Shown here: positions 25,057 through 33,350 of the stretch, piece by piece
How the letters are laid out: each line of letters starts with the position of its first letter
Numbering within the stretch: position 1 is the stretch's first letter
Assembly (NCBI GenBank): GCA_937925655.1
Contig: CALAMC010000002.1
Span: 1-40,106 of the forward strand
From: an uncultured candidate division Zixibacteria bacterium
GTDB lineage: Bacteria > Zixibacteria > MSB-5A5 > GN15 > PGXB01
DNA: 40,106 bases
Direction of reading: 5' to 3'
Translations under genes and position numbers: made by a program
The notes under the pieces: generated by a model
The model's database searches: none
What the model saw: the letters and a program-made list of their open reading frames with translations, nothing else
What the model was told of the DNA's origin: nothing

Positions 25057-26528
25057 TATTCATTCCCCCCCTTGGCCATAGTTTCCACCCGATACCCCCA
25101 GTACTCATCGAGCATGTCCATGCTCAAAGAAAAGGCCTCATACCGGTCATATAATTTGACAAAGACGTCTTTGTCCTTGTCGGGGTCTTTTCCTTCACAA
25201 TCGGCCAGAAGTTTTTCCAGTTCTTTGATATGTTCCTCGACTGCCGGAAAATTGGCCTCCGTGTATTCCTTCTTGGTGGCAAACTGCGAGGCCGCTTCAT
25301 CGACCACGTCCAGCGCGACGTCGGGCAGATTACGTTCGCTCAAATAGCGCATGGCGAATTTAACCGACCCGGCGATGGCATCCTCGGTGAATTTTATCTT
25401 ATGATGCTCCTCATATTTGGGGGCGACACCCTTGACTATCCGGACGCAGGATTCGTAACTGGGTTGCTCTATCTTCACTTTCTCGAAGCGACGGTCAAGG
25501 GCTTTATCCTTTTCGAGATATTTAATATACTCCTCTTCGGTCGTCGCTCCAATCAAACGCAGTTGGCCGCGCGCCAGCGCCGGCTTGATCAGATTGGCGG
25601 CATCCATCCCACCCCCGGTCGAACCGGCCGCGGTTATGGTATGAATCTCGTCTATGAATAAAATAACCTTGCCGCCGCTTTTAACCACCTCGCCGACCAA
25701 CGCTTTAAATCTTTCTTCAAATTCACCCTTGTATTTGGCGCCGGCCACCATCGCCCCCATATCAACTTCGAGAACACGCACGTCCTGAAGCGTTTTGGGT
25801 ACCTGCTTATTGACAACCGCCATGGCGAAGCCCTCGACAATGGCCGTCTTGCCAACGCCGGCGCCCCCAACCAATACCGGAGAATTTTTGCGGCGTCGTA
25901 ATAAGATTTGAATGGTCTGCTGGATTTCGCGGTCTCGTCCGATGCAGGGGTCGAACTGCCCGGCCGCCGCCTGATTGGTCAAATCAATACAATAGCGCAA
26001 TGATCCGGCCACCTCGCGGCCCGATTTATCATCGGCATCCACGTCACCGGCCGCCTTTTTCTTATCCACTGCGGCAGTAATCTCCTCGACCGTCTTGGAT
26101 TCGGCAATGGCTCGGTAAATCCCCTCTTTGGTCAGGTCGATTTTGTCGCGCACATAAGGCGCCAGTTTCGATTTGGGATCGAATATGGCAATAAAAATAT
26201 GCTCCGGCTCGACCAGCGGGTCATAAAGCCGGTTTTTTTCTTCTATCGCCTGCGTCAGGACTTCTTCCACGCCGGGAGAAATGGTCAGATTTTCCCTCGG
26301 TTTGGAGCGCGAGGAACGATCCTTCAGGTATGTTTCGATTATGTGTTCGATGAAAGCCGGGCTTTTATCAACCTGGTTTAAAATCGATTCGACGGCCGTG
26401 CCCTCATGCCGAACAACCGCGATAAGCAGATGTTCGACATCGATTTCCGGATGACGAAAAGTCGTTGCCACTTCCCGCGCGACTTTGATTACCGCTCTGG
26501 AATCGGCTGAATAATTGGCTATGTCCAT
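25056..26528 (-). CDS. tssH: Split ClpV/TssH, N-terminal half (Clp-N and first AAA+ ring)
   Basis: The 490-residue protein carries a double Clp-N domain (about 5-145) starting A-D-S-R-A-V-I-K-V-A, then the first AAA+ domain: Walker A G-G-A-G-V-G-K-T (221-228), pore loop A-K-Y-K-G-E-F (264-270), Walker B ending D293-E294, sensor G-A-T-T (327-330) and candidate arginine fingers at 346-347. It ends in a short coiled segment where the middle domain of ClpB would be. In T6SS the Clp-N domain recognises TssB or TssC. The GGGAG ribosome site is far (14 bases) from the ATG. A promoter lies about 90-115 bases upstream. This split is unusual; ClpV and ClpB are normally one chain. Confidence 0.88.
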   Translation of the reverse strand: MDIANYSADSRAVIKVAREVATTFRHPEIDVEHLLIAVVRHEGTAVESILNQVDKSPAFIEHIIETYLKDRSSRSKPRENLTISPGVEEVLTQAIEEKNRLYDPLVEPEHIFIAIFDPKSKLAPYVRDKIDLTKEGIYRAIAESKTVEEITAAVDKKKAAGDVDADDKSGREVAGSLRYCIDLTNQAAAGQFDPCIGRDREIQQTIQILLRRRKNSPVLVGGAGVGKTAIVEGFAMAVVNKQVPKTLQDVRVLEVDMGAMVAGAKYKGEFEERFKALVGEVVKSGGKVILFIDEIHTITAAGSTGGGMDAANLIKPALARGQLRLIGATTEEEYIKYLEKDKALDRRFEKVKIEQPSYESCVRIVKGVAPKYEEHHKIKFTEDAIAGSVKFAMRYLSERNLPDVALDVVDEAASQFATKKEYTEANFPAVEEHIKELEKLLADCEGKDPDKDKDVFVKLYDRYEAFSLSMDMLDEYWGYRVETMAKGGNE

Positions 26529-26616
26529 AATTTATTATATTACTCCCTGTACGCGTTGCTTGTTTGTCGAACCCACGCCGCGATTGCCATTCCCAGAAGC
26601 CTTATATTAACGCAGA

Positions 26617-26645
26617 AACATAGTTTCGACTGTTTTTAAAGTCAA
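26617..26645 (-). promoter_or_regulatory. Promoter before the T6SS structural genes
   Basis: On the minus strand, TTGACT (26645-26640), a 17-base spacer and TATGTT (26622-26617) lie in the 184-base gap between the VasX-like gene and the split ClpV gene. The rest of the gap is AT-rich with no other clear signal. Confidence 0.55.
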
Positions 26646-26712
26646 GTTTTATATCTGCCGTTTATACAGCGGTTTTTGCCAAATAGATTAATGCCCGAGG
26701 GCCTATTTCGTG

Positions 26713-29205
26713 TTATCGGGCTCGTTCGATATCGACGTTCTGCATCGTCTTGTCATACTGGCCGCGTCCGCCGAAATTCCCCTTCTGTTTGACCGTTCTT
26801 TCCAGTGACTGGCGGCGGCCCATAAAGTCGCGGCCGCTGTACTGCAGTGTTACTTTATAGTCGTAGTCAAATTTATAATCGTACGAGTTTCTCGGGATTA
26901 GCTTCTTATAGTTTTTATGATCGCGCGCCCACGTGTGCGTTATCAGAGATATTCGTCCGTTTTGGTCTTTCTCAACCACACACCCCGCCCCCTGAAAAGG
27001 CAAAACCAGATTGTCATGCTTGAGATACAGGTCATTCCAGATATTATAGGCATCGACCTGAAGACTGACGATAAACTTGCAGGTGTCCTGGTCAAACAGG
27101 CCGGGCGTAATCTTAATACGAAAACCATTCGATTCATAAGTATTGTAGGGGAGTCCCGGACGCTCCAGCACGGCCGTCACCACTTCAACGTTGAACATGA
27201 TAATCAAATCGTAAAGGGCCGCAATCTGTTGCATGTATGAGCCTTTGCCCCCGAATTTGACCGAGGACCAGTCGGGGTGAATCTCGTCGCCATAGTCATC
27301 GCCTAAAAAACAATGCTCCGCGAATTCCTGATATTTCGAACGGGAAAGCCACGCCACCAGTAGACTCCCGGCCAGCATCAGAACGACACCGACGATGCCG
27401 GCAACCGTGCCCAGAGTCATGCCACACACGATAGCCTCACTGAAAAGCGCTCCGCCGCTCAAAGCCTTGACAAGGACTATCCCGCCCGCGAAAGCGGTCG
27501 TGGCCGCTCCGACGGCGCTGATGCCCATCCCCACCGCTTTGCCATAATCTTTGGTTTTCATGGCCGAGTGGACCGATTTTTCCATCCGCTCCAGCATATC
27601 GATCACGCCGGATACGGCACTGGCGGCGCCTCCGAGCATACCCAATGCCTTGGCCGCTTTCAACGCGGTTCGTTTTTGCATATAAGCTTCGGCAACGCCG
27701 CTGGCCAGAGCAAAAATATCGCTCCCGGCCCCGATTACCGATAATAGCTTTTGATCCTTGGTATCCGGATATGAGTTCCAGAAGTCTTCAATGGCGGAAA
27801 TGAAATTCGCGGTATATAGTATAAAGCCAATCGATTTTCCGATATACTCGATCTTTGACCCAGCCCCCCGGTATTTCTGCGCCAGATCCAGTTGTTTTTT
27901 GGCCTGAATTGTATAATCGGGCATAACGGCATCGGCTTTTTTCACCAGTTTTTGAAAAGAATTTATAACCTTGGCGCGCTTTCCCTTCTTCAAACCGGCT
28001 GTCATTCTCTGGCCTTTTTCCAGCCGTTCGTGGATTAGTCGGGAATCGCCCTGAAGAGTCGTTTCTATACTCAAATTCTTGAGATACATCTGGACTTTTT
28101 GCGTCGATGAAAAGGTCCCGGACTTGGCGGCATCCATAAGTTTCTTGATTTTGGCCGGCAGCAATTCCCCGACCACTTCCAGCGAAGCCGCCCAGGTATC
28201 GGCAAAATCGCCAAAAATCATGCCCCAGTCTTTGGCTTGCTCGGGGAATATCACCGTTGACAGAAAATTATTTTTATCGGACATAAGATTATAAGCCAGA
28301 GCCCTCCCCGGCGCAGTGTGGCACATCCCCTCGCTACAAATCCCCCACAGAATCATCAGCATCGCAATACCGAAATTCCCACCGTCCAGCGCCGATTGCT
28401 CAACCGCCTCAAATTCGGGATAAGAAACCTCATAGGCAAAGTGCTCCATCGCCCGTTCGGCCGCTGTCCGATGCGTCTTCTCCGAATTGATGTAGCTGTT
28501 TATTTCCCGATCCGGCTCACCCTTTTTAAGCATGCGCTTTATATCGGCCGGGTCCTTGCCGTCGTCGCCGATCCAGTTTTTCAGGGTGGAGGCGATAAAC
28601 AGCCGTGCCTGGCGTTTTTCGTCACCGATAAATGCCTCCCACGCGTCGAGCTTGCCCAGATAATCGGCATGGACATCGACCGCCACATCGAACGGGTCCT
28701 TCACTTCAAAAATAACCGGCGGGTCGTTTTTATAATCGTTGACGACATGGTCGCCCAGACCATACAGGATTGTCCGCTTTTCCATCAACTTGTCCAGAGC
28801 CTTTTTGGTCATAGCTACCGGACTGGCGACGAAATAATACCCCCCGCCCTGACGGCGACCCTCGGATTCATCGAGGTCAATATAACCTTTGTTCGTAATA
28901 ACCTTTTGGCGCCGCTCCGCACGGGCTTTGCTCATATTGGGATCATAAACGACTTCATAACTGGTACCGCTGTTGATGAAGACTTCCGCGTGGAGGATGT
29001 ATTCGTCCTTGCTTCGGACATAATAAGCATAAACCCACTTCTTGCTGAAATCGGCCAGATTTTTGCCGTCCAGCGGAGTGACAATCAGCGACCGCTGATT
29101 ATAGAAACTATAAGCCTTGAACGACACCTTTATCGTGCCATAGCTTTTCAGAATTTGCACTCCCCCGGAAGGGACAATAGCCTTCTTATTGGCGGGATCG
29201 CCCAT
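26713..29205 (-). CDS. VasX-like membrane-active T6SS effector candidate
   Basis: The 830-residue protein begins with a beta-rich N-terminal part (about 10-135) like the toxin_VasX N-terminal region, then a long helical middle (about 180-480). The C-terminal third has hydrophobic, Gly/Ala-rich helices (about 486-507, 514-536, 559-583, 592-621). These are followed by K-Y-Q-E-F-A-E-H-C-F-L-G (624-635), which resembles the F-x-x-W-L-x-H-C-x-W/F-G segment seen after the membrane helices of VasX/BTH_I2691-type effectors. Those proteins depolarise target membranes. The last 180 residues are beta-rich. There is no signal peptide. It follows the DUF1795 chaperone and adaptor genes. No obvious membrane immunity gene follows it. 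The family call is by architecture and short motifs. Confidence 0.6.
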   Translation of the reverse strand: MGDPANKKAIVPSGGVQILKSYGTIKVSFKAYSFYNQRSLIVTPLDGKNLADFSKKWVYAYYVRSKDEYILHAEVFINSGTSYEVVYDPNMSKARAERRQKVITNKGYIDLDESEGRRQGGGYYFVASPVAMTKKALDKLMEKRTILYGLGDHVVNDYKNDPPVIFEVKDPFDVAVDVHADYLGKLDAWEAFIGDEKRQARLFIASTLKNWIGDDGKDPADIKRMLKKGEPDREINSYINSEKTHRTAAERAMEHFAYEVSYPEFEAVEQSALDGGNFGIAMLMILWGICSEGMCHTAPGRALAYNLMSDKNNFLSTVIFPEQAKDWGMIFGDFADTWAASLEVVGELLPAKIKKLMDAAKSGTFSSTQKVQMYLKNLSIETTLQGDSRLIHERLEKGQRMTAGLKKGKRAKVINSFQKLVKKADAVMPDYTIQAKKQLDLAQKYRGAGSKIEYIGKSIGFILYTANFISAIEDFWNSYPDTKDQKLLSVIGAGSDIFALASGVAEAYMQKRTALKAAKALGMLGGAASAVSGVIDMLERMEKSVHSAMKTKDYGKAVGMGISAVGAATTAFAGGIVLVKALSGGALFSEAIVCGMTLGTVAGIVGVVLMLAGSLLVAWLSRSKYQEFAEHCFLGDDYGDEIHPDWSSVKFGGKGSYMQQIAALYDLIIMFNVEVVTAVLERPGLPYNTYESNGFRIKITPGLFDQDTCKFIVSLQVDAYNIWNDLYLKHDNLVLPFQGAGCVVEKDQNGRISLITHTWARDHKNYKKLIPRNSYDYKFDYDYKVTLQYSGRDFMGRRQSLERTVKQKGNFGGRGQYDKTMQNVDIERAR

Positions 29206-29241
29206 TTAATACGACCTCAACATTAATATGACTTTTGCGCC

Positions 29242-30255
29242 TTATTGCGTCCCCGAGCCGCCTTCGGATCCCTCTGCGGCCGAAGAATCAGACGACTCCT
29301 GGGTCTCACCCCCGGAGCCGCCTTTTGCCGTTTCCTCCGGTTTGGGACTCTTGTCGTCTGCGGCGGAGAGGACACCGCCCTTCCGATTGGGGAATTCCAC
29401 ACTTATTTTGCCCGGAGGGATGCCCTTTTCTACCGCCCGCCCCTTTTTATCGAGTTTGCCCTTTTTCTCCGTACCATCGGGCAGGGTCAAAACATAATCT
29501 TCATCCGGGACCGGGCGGCCCATATTATCGTTAAGAACGATCTCCACCCAATCCTTAAATTTCAAAAGCCCCGACTCCTGCTTTTTCCCCAGAACGAATT
29601 CCCCGATCCTCACGGTAAAAAAATACTCCGGAGGATTATAATTGCCCCCATAACGCTTTTTCTCCTCCTCGGTGGGAATTTCATCGGTGTCTTCGTGATA
29701 TTCATACTCCCAATCAACCTGAATCTTTTTGCCCTCGACCTTGACATCCATCTCGGCAATTTTGTCATGGGCCTTGTCCTCATCATACTCATATATGGTC
29801 AGGACGGCATCGGCGCCATCGTCGACCTTTTCAAATTCGGTCGTGAGCGTGAGAACTTCGCCGCGACGGGCCTCGTCTTTGGACCATTTCATTTTTTTCA
29901 AAACCGGTGCGGGATAGACCGGGATTGAATCGGATTTACCCTTGATGCCGTTCTTGGATAAATCATACTCGAAATATATTTCATCTCCCTCATCGGTATC
30001 GTCGGGGATCTCAAATTCGCCCTTAAATGAGTTGCCCCGAACTTCACCGTTAATCTTGCCGAGTTTTTTGCCGTCCTTGCTTTTGCCCGTAACCTTGATC
30101 GCGGCTCCCTCGCCGACAAATGCGGTCTCGACATGAAACCCGGCCACTCCGCCCGCAAAGGCCCCGGTATTGTCCCAGCTCGCCGAGATCAGCGAGGATT
30201 CCAGCTTGATTTCATGCTCCTGGTCGGTCCCCTTGGTGTACTTCAGTTCCGGCAT
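29242..30255 (-). CDS. Adaptor-like beta protein sharing a module with the PAAR protein
   Basis: The 337-residue protein has no signal peptide or membrane segment. Residues about 1-112 form a beta-rich domain. Residues about 118-291 form a module also present at about 216-385 of the PAAR-like protein: both have W-S at the start, a W-E-x-x-Y strand, a Y-x-N-P or Y-N-P-P segment with F-F or Y-F, and end with D-E-D-Y, K-K-G-K, D-K-x-G and F-P-N. The C-terminal 40 residues are Gly/Ser/Glu-rich and disordered. It is coupled to the DUF1795 gene (TAATG overlap) and precedes the VasX-like gene by 36 bases. A role in loading cargo on the tip is a fair guess; no enzyme motif is seen. Confidence 0.7.
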   Translation of the reverse strand: MPELKYTKGTDQEHEIKLESSLISASWDNTGAFAGGVAGFHVETAFVGEGAAIKVTGKSKDGKKLGKINGEVRGNSFKGEFEIPDDTDEGDEIYFEYDLSKNGIKGKSDSIPVYPAPVLKKMKWSKDEARRGEVLTLTTEFEKVDDGADAVLTIYEYDEDKAHDKIAEMDVKVEGKKIQVDWEYEYHEDTDEIPTEEEKKRYGGNYNPPEYFFTVRIGEFVLGKKQESGLLKFKDWVEIVLNDNMGRPVPDEDYVLTLPDGTEKKGKLDKKGRAVEKGIPPGKISVEFPNRKGGVLSAADDKSPKPEETAKGGSGGETQESSDSSAAEGSEGGSGTQ

Positions 30256-30695
30256 TATTCTTCTTCAATTGGCTGATATGTCCCCGGCACCAGCGCTTCG
30301 ACCACTTCGTTCATCTGGTGTCCGAGCAGTTTGTAGGTCATCTTTGTAAAACGGCAGGAAAAAGTAAATCCCACGTTGTCTCTTATGACAAAAATGTACT
30401 TATGATAATAAGCGAGATTTTCCGCCATTATCCACTTGTAGACGAATTCATGGCAGGGATTGCAGTCCTCAAGGGTGACGTCCTCGTCCTTGAGAACCTC
30501 CACCCCGGAAAGATTATCGACGATCGGCCCGGTCTGCGACCTGGCGAAACTTTCCAGATCGGCATTCTGAAGATGTCGATTGAGATACAACACCAGCCGG
30601 TGCTCGGTCTCACCCTCCTTCGGCCCTTCAAAAATATATACCGTCTGGTCCTCCCAGCCTTTCGGGAGGTCGAATAGAAAACGGCTATTTTTCAT
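30255..30695 (-). CDS. DUF1795 (Eag-type) T6SS effector chaperone
   Basis: The 146-residue protein fits the DcrB/DUF1795 family: F-D-L-P-K-G-W-E-D-Q-T-V (8-19), L-V-L-Y-L-N-R (34-40), then V-T-L-E-D-C (about 73-78) and a beta-rich end. In T6SS loci, DUF1795 proteins (EagR/EagT) hold the hydrophobic helices of PAAR, Rhs or other membrane-inserting effectors before loading. Here it lies two genes before the multi-helix VasX-like candidate. It has no signal peptide, as expected for a cytoplasmic chaperone. It overlaps the HEAT gene by 11 bases and the next gene by one base. Confidence 0.75.
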   Translation of the reverse strand: MKNSRFLFDLPKGWEDQTVYIFEGPKEGETEHRLVLYLNRHLQNADLESFARSQTGPIVDNLSGVEVLKDEDVTLEDCNPCHEFVYKWIMAENLAYYHKYIFVIRDNVGFTFSCRFTKMTYKLLGHQMNEVVEALVPGTYQPIEEE

Positions 30696-31611
30696 TCTGA
30701 TTTCCCCCCAGTGAATTTAAAAATTCCTTGGCCAGGTCGATTTCATCGTCGGAATAGATCTTGATTTCGTAGGTTTGAAAACCCAGATCACCTTTGTACC
30801 ATTTCGCCAGCAGGTTAATGGCCGCGTCACAGATGCGTCCCTCTTTCGGATTATCCGGGGTTCCGCATAAATATGCCACCGTCCTGTCATCCAGCGCCGG
30901 CCCCAGACGCAACGCATAGCCTTTATCGTTGATGTACCGCAGATCATCCATGGCCTTCAGGCGAATATCGACCAATTCTGATTTCAGCCCGGACGCGAAT
31001 TTTTCCTTCAACTCCGTATTGCCCAGCTTGGCCAGGGCCAGCTCAATGTCCCGGGCGATACCCTTATTTTCATCGCCACCGAGGCTTTCCCTAAGAGGCG
31101 CCACCGCTTTTTGATGGCCCAAATCCCCCAAAATCAAGGCGATTCCGCCGCGTATTTCGAAGTCCGGATTCTTGAGATTATCTATCAAACCGCGCAATAT
31201 TGATTCATTGTAATTCGACCTCAAATACTGGATGGCAACCGTTCGTACTTCCCGGTCGGTGTCCTTTAACGCGGGCATAATTTTGCCGGGAATCTCCGGG
31301 TGGTTGATTATGGTCAGGCCGTTAATCCCCAATTCCCGGATTTCCTCATCACTGTTTTTTAAAGCGTCTTCCAATATCGGGACGAATACCATCGGGTCCT
31401 TGGCAGCACTGACGACATTGAGGGCCTCCCAGTTCCGGGACTTGATCATATCTTCGAATTCTTTCAATTCCATTGCGTCCGCCTTATACGCCTTATTATT
31501 ACGATCATCGTGGGACTGGCAATTACACAGGACACTCGACGAAAAAATTGCCAGACAACACCAACAACATATATATAAATAATTACTCCGGCCACTACCC
31601 CGCGACATCAT
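30685..31611 (-). CDS. Exported HEAT-repeat protein, candidate immunity protein
   Basis: I place the start at the ATG at 31611, which overlaps the stop of the peptidase gene by four bases (ATGA) and follows AGGGAA. An earlier in-frame ATG at 31662 would overlap 55 bases and lacks such a site. A second ATG follows at 31608. The 308-residue product has an N-terminal hydrophobic export signal (about 11-28) rich in Cys; a strict lipobox is not clear, though C29 or C31 could be lipidated. The rest is HEAT/PBS-type helical repeats (about 60-230) and a C-terminal domain with conserved-looking Cys. Because it is exported and coupled to the peptidase gene, it may protect against that enzyme. HEAT repeats are also general scaffolds. 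Confidence 0.7.
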   Translation of the reverse strand: MMSRGSGRSNYLYICCWCCLAIFSSSVLCNCQSHDDRNNKAYKADAMELKEFEDMIKSRNWEALNVVSAAKDPMVFVPILEDALKNSDEEIRELGINGLTIINHPEIPGKIMPALKDTDREVRTVAIQYLRSNYNESILRGLIDNLKNPDFEIRGGIALILGDLGHQKAVAPLRESLGGDENKGIARDIELALAKLGNTELKEKFASGLKSELVDIRLKAMDDLRYINDKGYALRLGPALDDRTVAYLCGTPDNPKEGRICDAAINLLAKWYKGDLGFQTYEIKIYSDDEIDLAKEFLNSLGGNQNEK

Positions 31612-33347
31612 CGTTCCCTGTAAAAATTTCTTTTCACAGCATGCTCTCGGAGTCTGCGACATTCATCGTCAAGCGGGTCACCGTCAATCTTCCTTAAAGT
31701 CACCAAAAATCCGCGTCTGCGATTTCCATAGCCGGTATTGAAGTCGACCAAATGCGGGTTATATGAATACATGAGCTTCCCTACCGTCCACAGGTCATTT
31801 TTATAATTGTCCGAGGGATAGTCATCGGCATGCCCCCGGGCAGGATTCAACCTTATACCGGACAGAGTCAGAAAATGACCCAGTTCATGAGCCAGGTCAT
31901 TGCCCGCGGCCAGAATTCCGGCCGCGTTTTTCTTAAGTATAATCCCCACATAGGGCCATGCGTTACTCGTATCGTAACACAGGCCGATCGAACCGCCGTC
32001 GATGTCATGCACGAAGAAAACGTTGATGACCGTATCGGAACACGCCGTCCGTGAGGGATCCGTCGGCTGTATCAGTTCGGCGAATCCCGCCTCCGTCAGA
32101 ACCCCGGCATTGGGCTGGGTCAACTGAACATCCCGAGCCGCCAGAAAAATAAAATCGATACCGTATTGCCGCCAGAGCGATTTCGTGATACTGATAACCT
32201 GGTCGATATCCCTCCTGTATGCGATCATGGCGGCGGTATCGGCGGCCGATGATGATCCGGCCGGCGTCCCGGCCGGCGTAATGTTCGCCGCTCCGGTACC
32301 GGAACCTTGTATCGATACAAAATAGGGCTGAATCCGGCGCGTAATCTTCGAAACGACGAATACGGTTATCGAACCGATTTCGATATCTTCCGAATCATGC
32401 CTCCAGCATATCGAAATAACCGCCTTTTCGACACCATCCACCCGTCTTTTTGATTCCATTTCAAGAATCATATTGGCCGTATTGGGCAACGCTTCCGTTA
32501 CAACCCGAACCACCTCTTCATCACTGCTTTTGGCAACCAATGTGGCCGTATTCGAAATATTCAGCCGGGTGACTTTTACCCGGAACGTGCGGTCTCTTAA
32601 GATAGATATAGCCGGCCCATATTCCCGCTCACCCATCGTCCGGACTTTTTTATAACCGCGATTATCGGGTTCAGGCGCAACACTCCGCGGCCAGCCGAAA
32701 GTCGCATTGGGGTCGGTCCGGCTGGGGGCACGTGAAAACCGAACCATGGTCCTTCTTACGATAAACGTCTCGTGAGGAGCCCGCCCCGTTTTATTACGCT
32801 CATCCGCCACATCCAGTAATTTTCGTTTGGTATTGGTTCCGATAATGCAATCATCCAATAAGTCTTTATCGGCCTGGAAAGCCAGAATGGCGTGGGCCGT
32901 GACGGCTCCCCGTTGCTGGTCCACCAGCCCGGGATAATACCCCAGCAATTGCAGCCGCCTTTGGACGGCTCCAAGATTGGCATCGGTGAATAAACTGCCC
33001 GCCGTTTCCTGTCCCGTAATGGGACCCAGCGTTTGCCACGCAGACAAAAATTTATGCGAGTCGGGAGAAAAACGGACGCGGAGCGGTGCCAAATTGGTAT
33101 CTTCCAGCTCGAGATTATCCTGATACTTCAAAACATAATCGGTATCGAATAACCTGAACCTGACATATCGGCCGGGACTAATATTGAAAGTATAAATACC
33201 CCGGCGGCTGGGTCTGACCGCCCGGTTGCCGCCGTCCATGTAGAGCGTGGCATCCCCGGCATTGATGATATCATCGGAATCAAGACCCGGGCGTTTTTGA
33301 AACGACACCAAAATATCGGCGGTTGTGGCTTCGGCTTCCTGTGTCAT
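31608..33347 (-). CDS. Peptidoglycan-binding metzincin-like peptidase, T6SS effector candidate
   Basis: The 579-residue protein has a beta-rich N-terminus (1-110), a PG_binding_1 domain (about 125-178; V-Q-R-R-L-Q-L-L-G-Y-Y-P-G-L-V-D), a middle of beta domains (about 195-340), and a C-terminal peptidase domain. The zinc motif is H-E-L-G-H (H487, E488, H491). The usual third ligand of H-E-x-x-H-x-x-G-x-x-H is not in place; H506 in R-G-H could serve after an insertion. A Met-turn-like L-M-Y follows (M526). There is no signal peptide, so export would need the T6SS. It lies 3 bases after the PAAR gene. Substrate could be envelope protein or peptidoglycan peptides. It might also be a structural cell-wall-penetrating part of the tip. 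Confidence 0.7.
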   Translation of the reverse strand: MTQEAEATTADILVSFQKRPGLDSDDIINAGDATLYMDGGNRAVRPSRRGIYTFNISPGRYVRFRLFDTDYVLKYQDNLELEDTNLAPLRVRFSPDSHKFLSAWQTLGPITGQETAGSLFTDANLGAVQRRLQLLGYYPGLVDQQRGAVTAHAILAFQADKDLLDDCIIGTNTKRKLLDVADERNKTGRAPHETFIVRRTMVRFSRAPSRTDPNATFGWPRSVAPEPDNRGYKKVRTMGEREYGPAISILRDRTFRVKVTRLNISNTATLVAKSSDEEVVRVVTEALPNTANMILEMESKRRVDGVEKAVISICWRHDSEDIEIGSITVFVVSKITRRIQPYFVSIQGSGTGAANITPAGTPAGSSSAADTAAMIAYRRDIDQVISITKSLWRQYGIDFIFLAARDVQLTQPNAGVLTEAGFAELIQPTDPSRTACSDTVINVFFVHDIDGGSIGLCYDTSNAWPYVGIILKKNAAGILAAGNDLAHELGHFLTLSGIRLNPARGHADDYPSDNYKNDLWTVGKLMYSYNPHLVDFNTGYGNRRRGFLVTLRKIDGDPLDDECRRLREHAVKRNFYRER

Positions 33348-33350
33348 AGT

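Noticed and set aside
25055..25075. G7 run on the coding strand at the ClpV junction as a slippage or sequencing-error site that would fuse the two halves.
   Set aside because: Adding one G or slipping back one base reaches TGA at once; removing one G reads the third frame, not that of the second half. The TAATG overlap fits ordinary coupled genes.
26675..26712. Terminator after the VasX-like gene (GCCCGA with TCGGGC).
   Set aside because: The loop is about 17 bases and no T-tract follows; too weak to call.
28318..29226. 302-codon open frame on the plus strand.
   Set aside because: It is antisense to the VasX-like gene, has no family features, and its frame is open because of the codon bias of the real gene.
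31612..31662. Longer start for the HEAT-repeat protein.
   Set aside because: It overlaps the peptidase gene by 55 bases and places a Cys-rich polar stretch before the export signal; the ATG at 31611 has AGGGAA and ATGA coupling.
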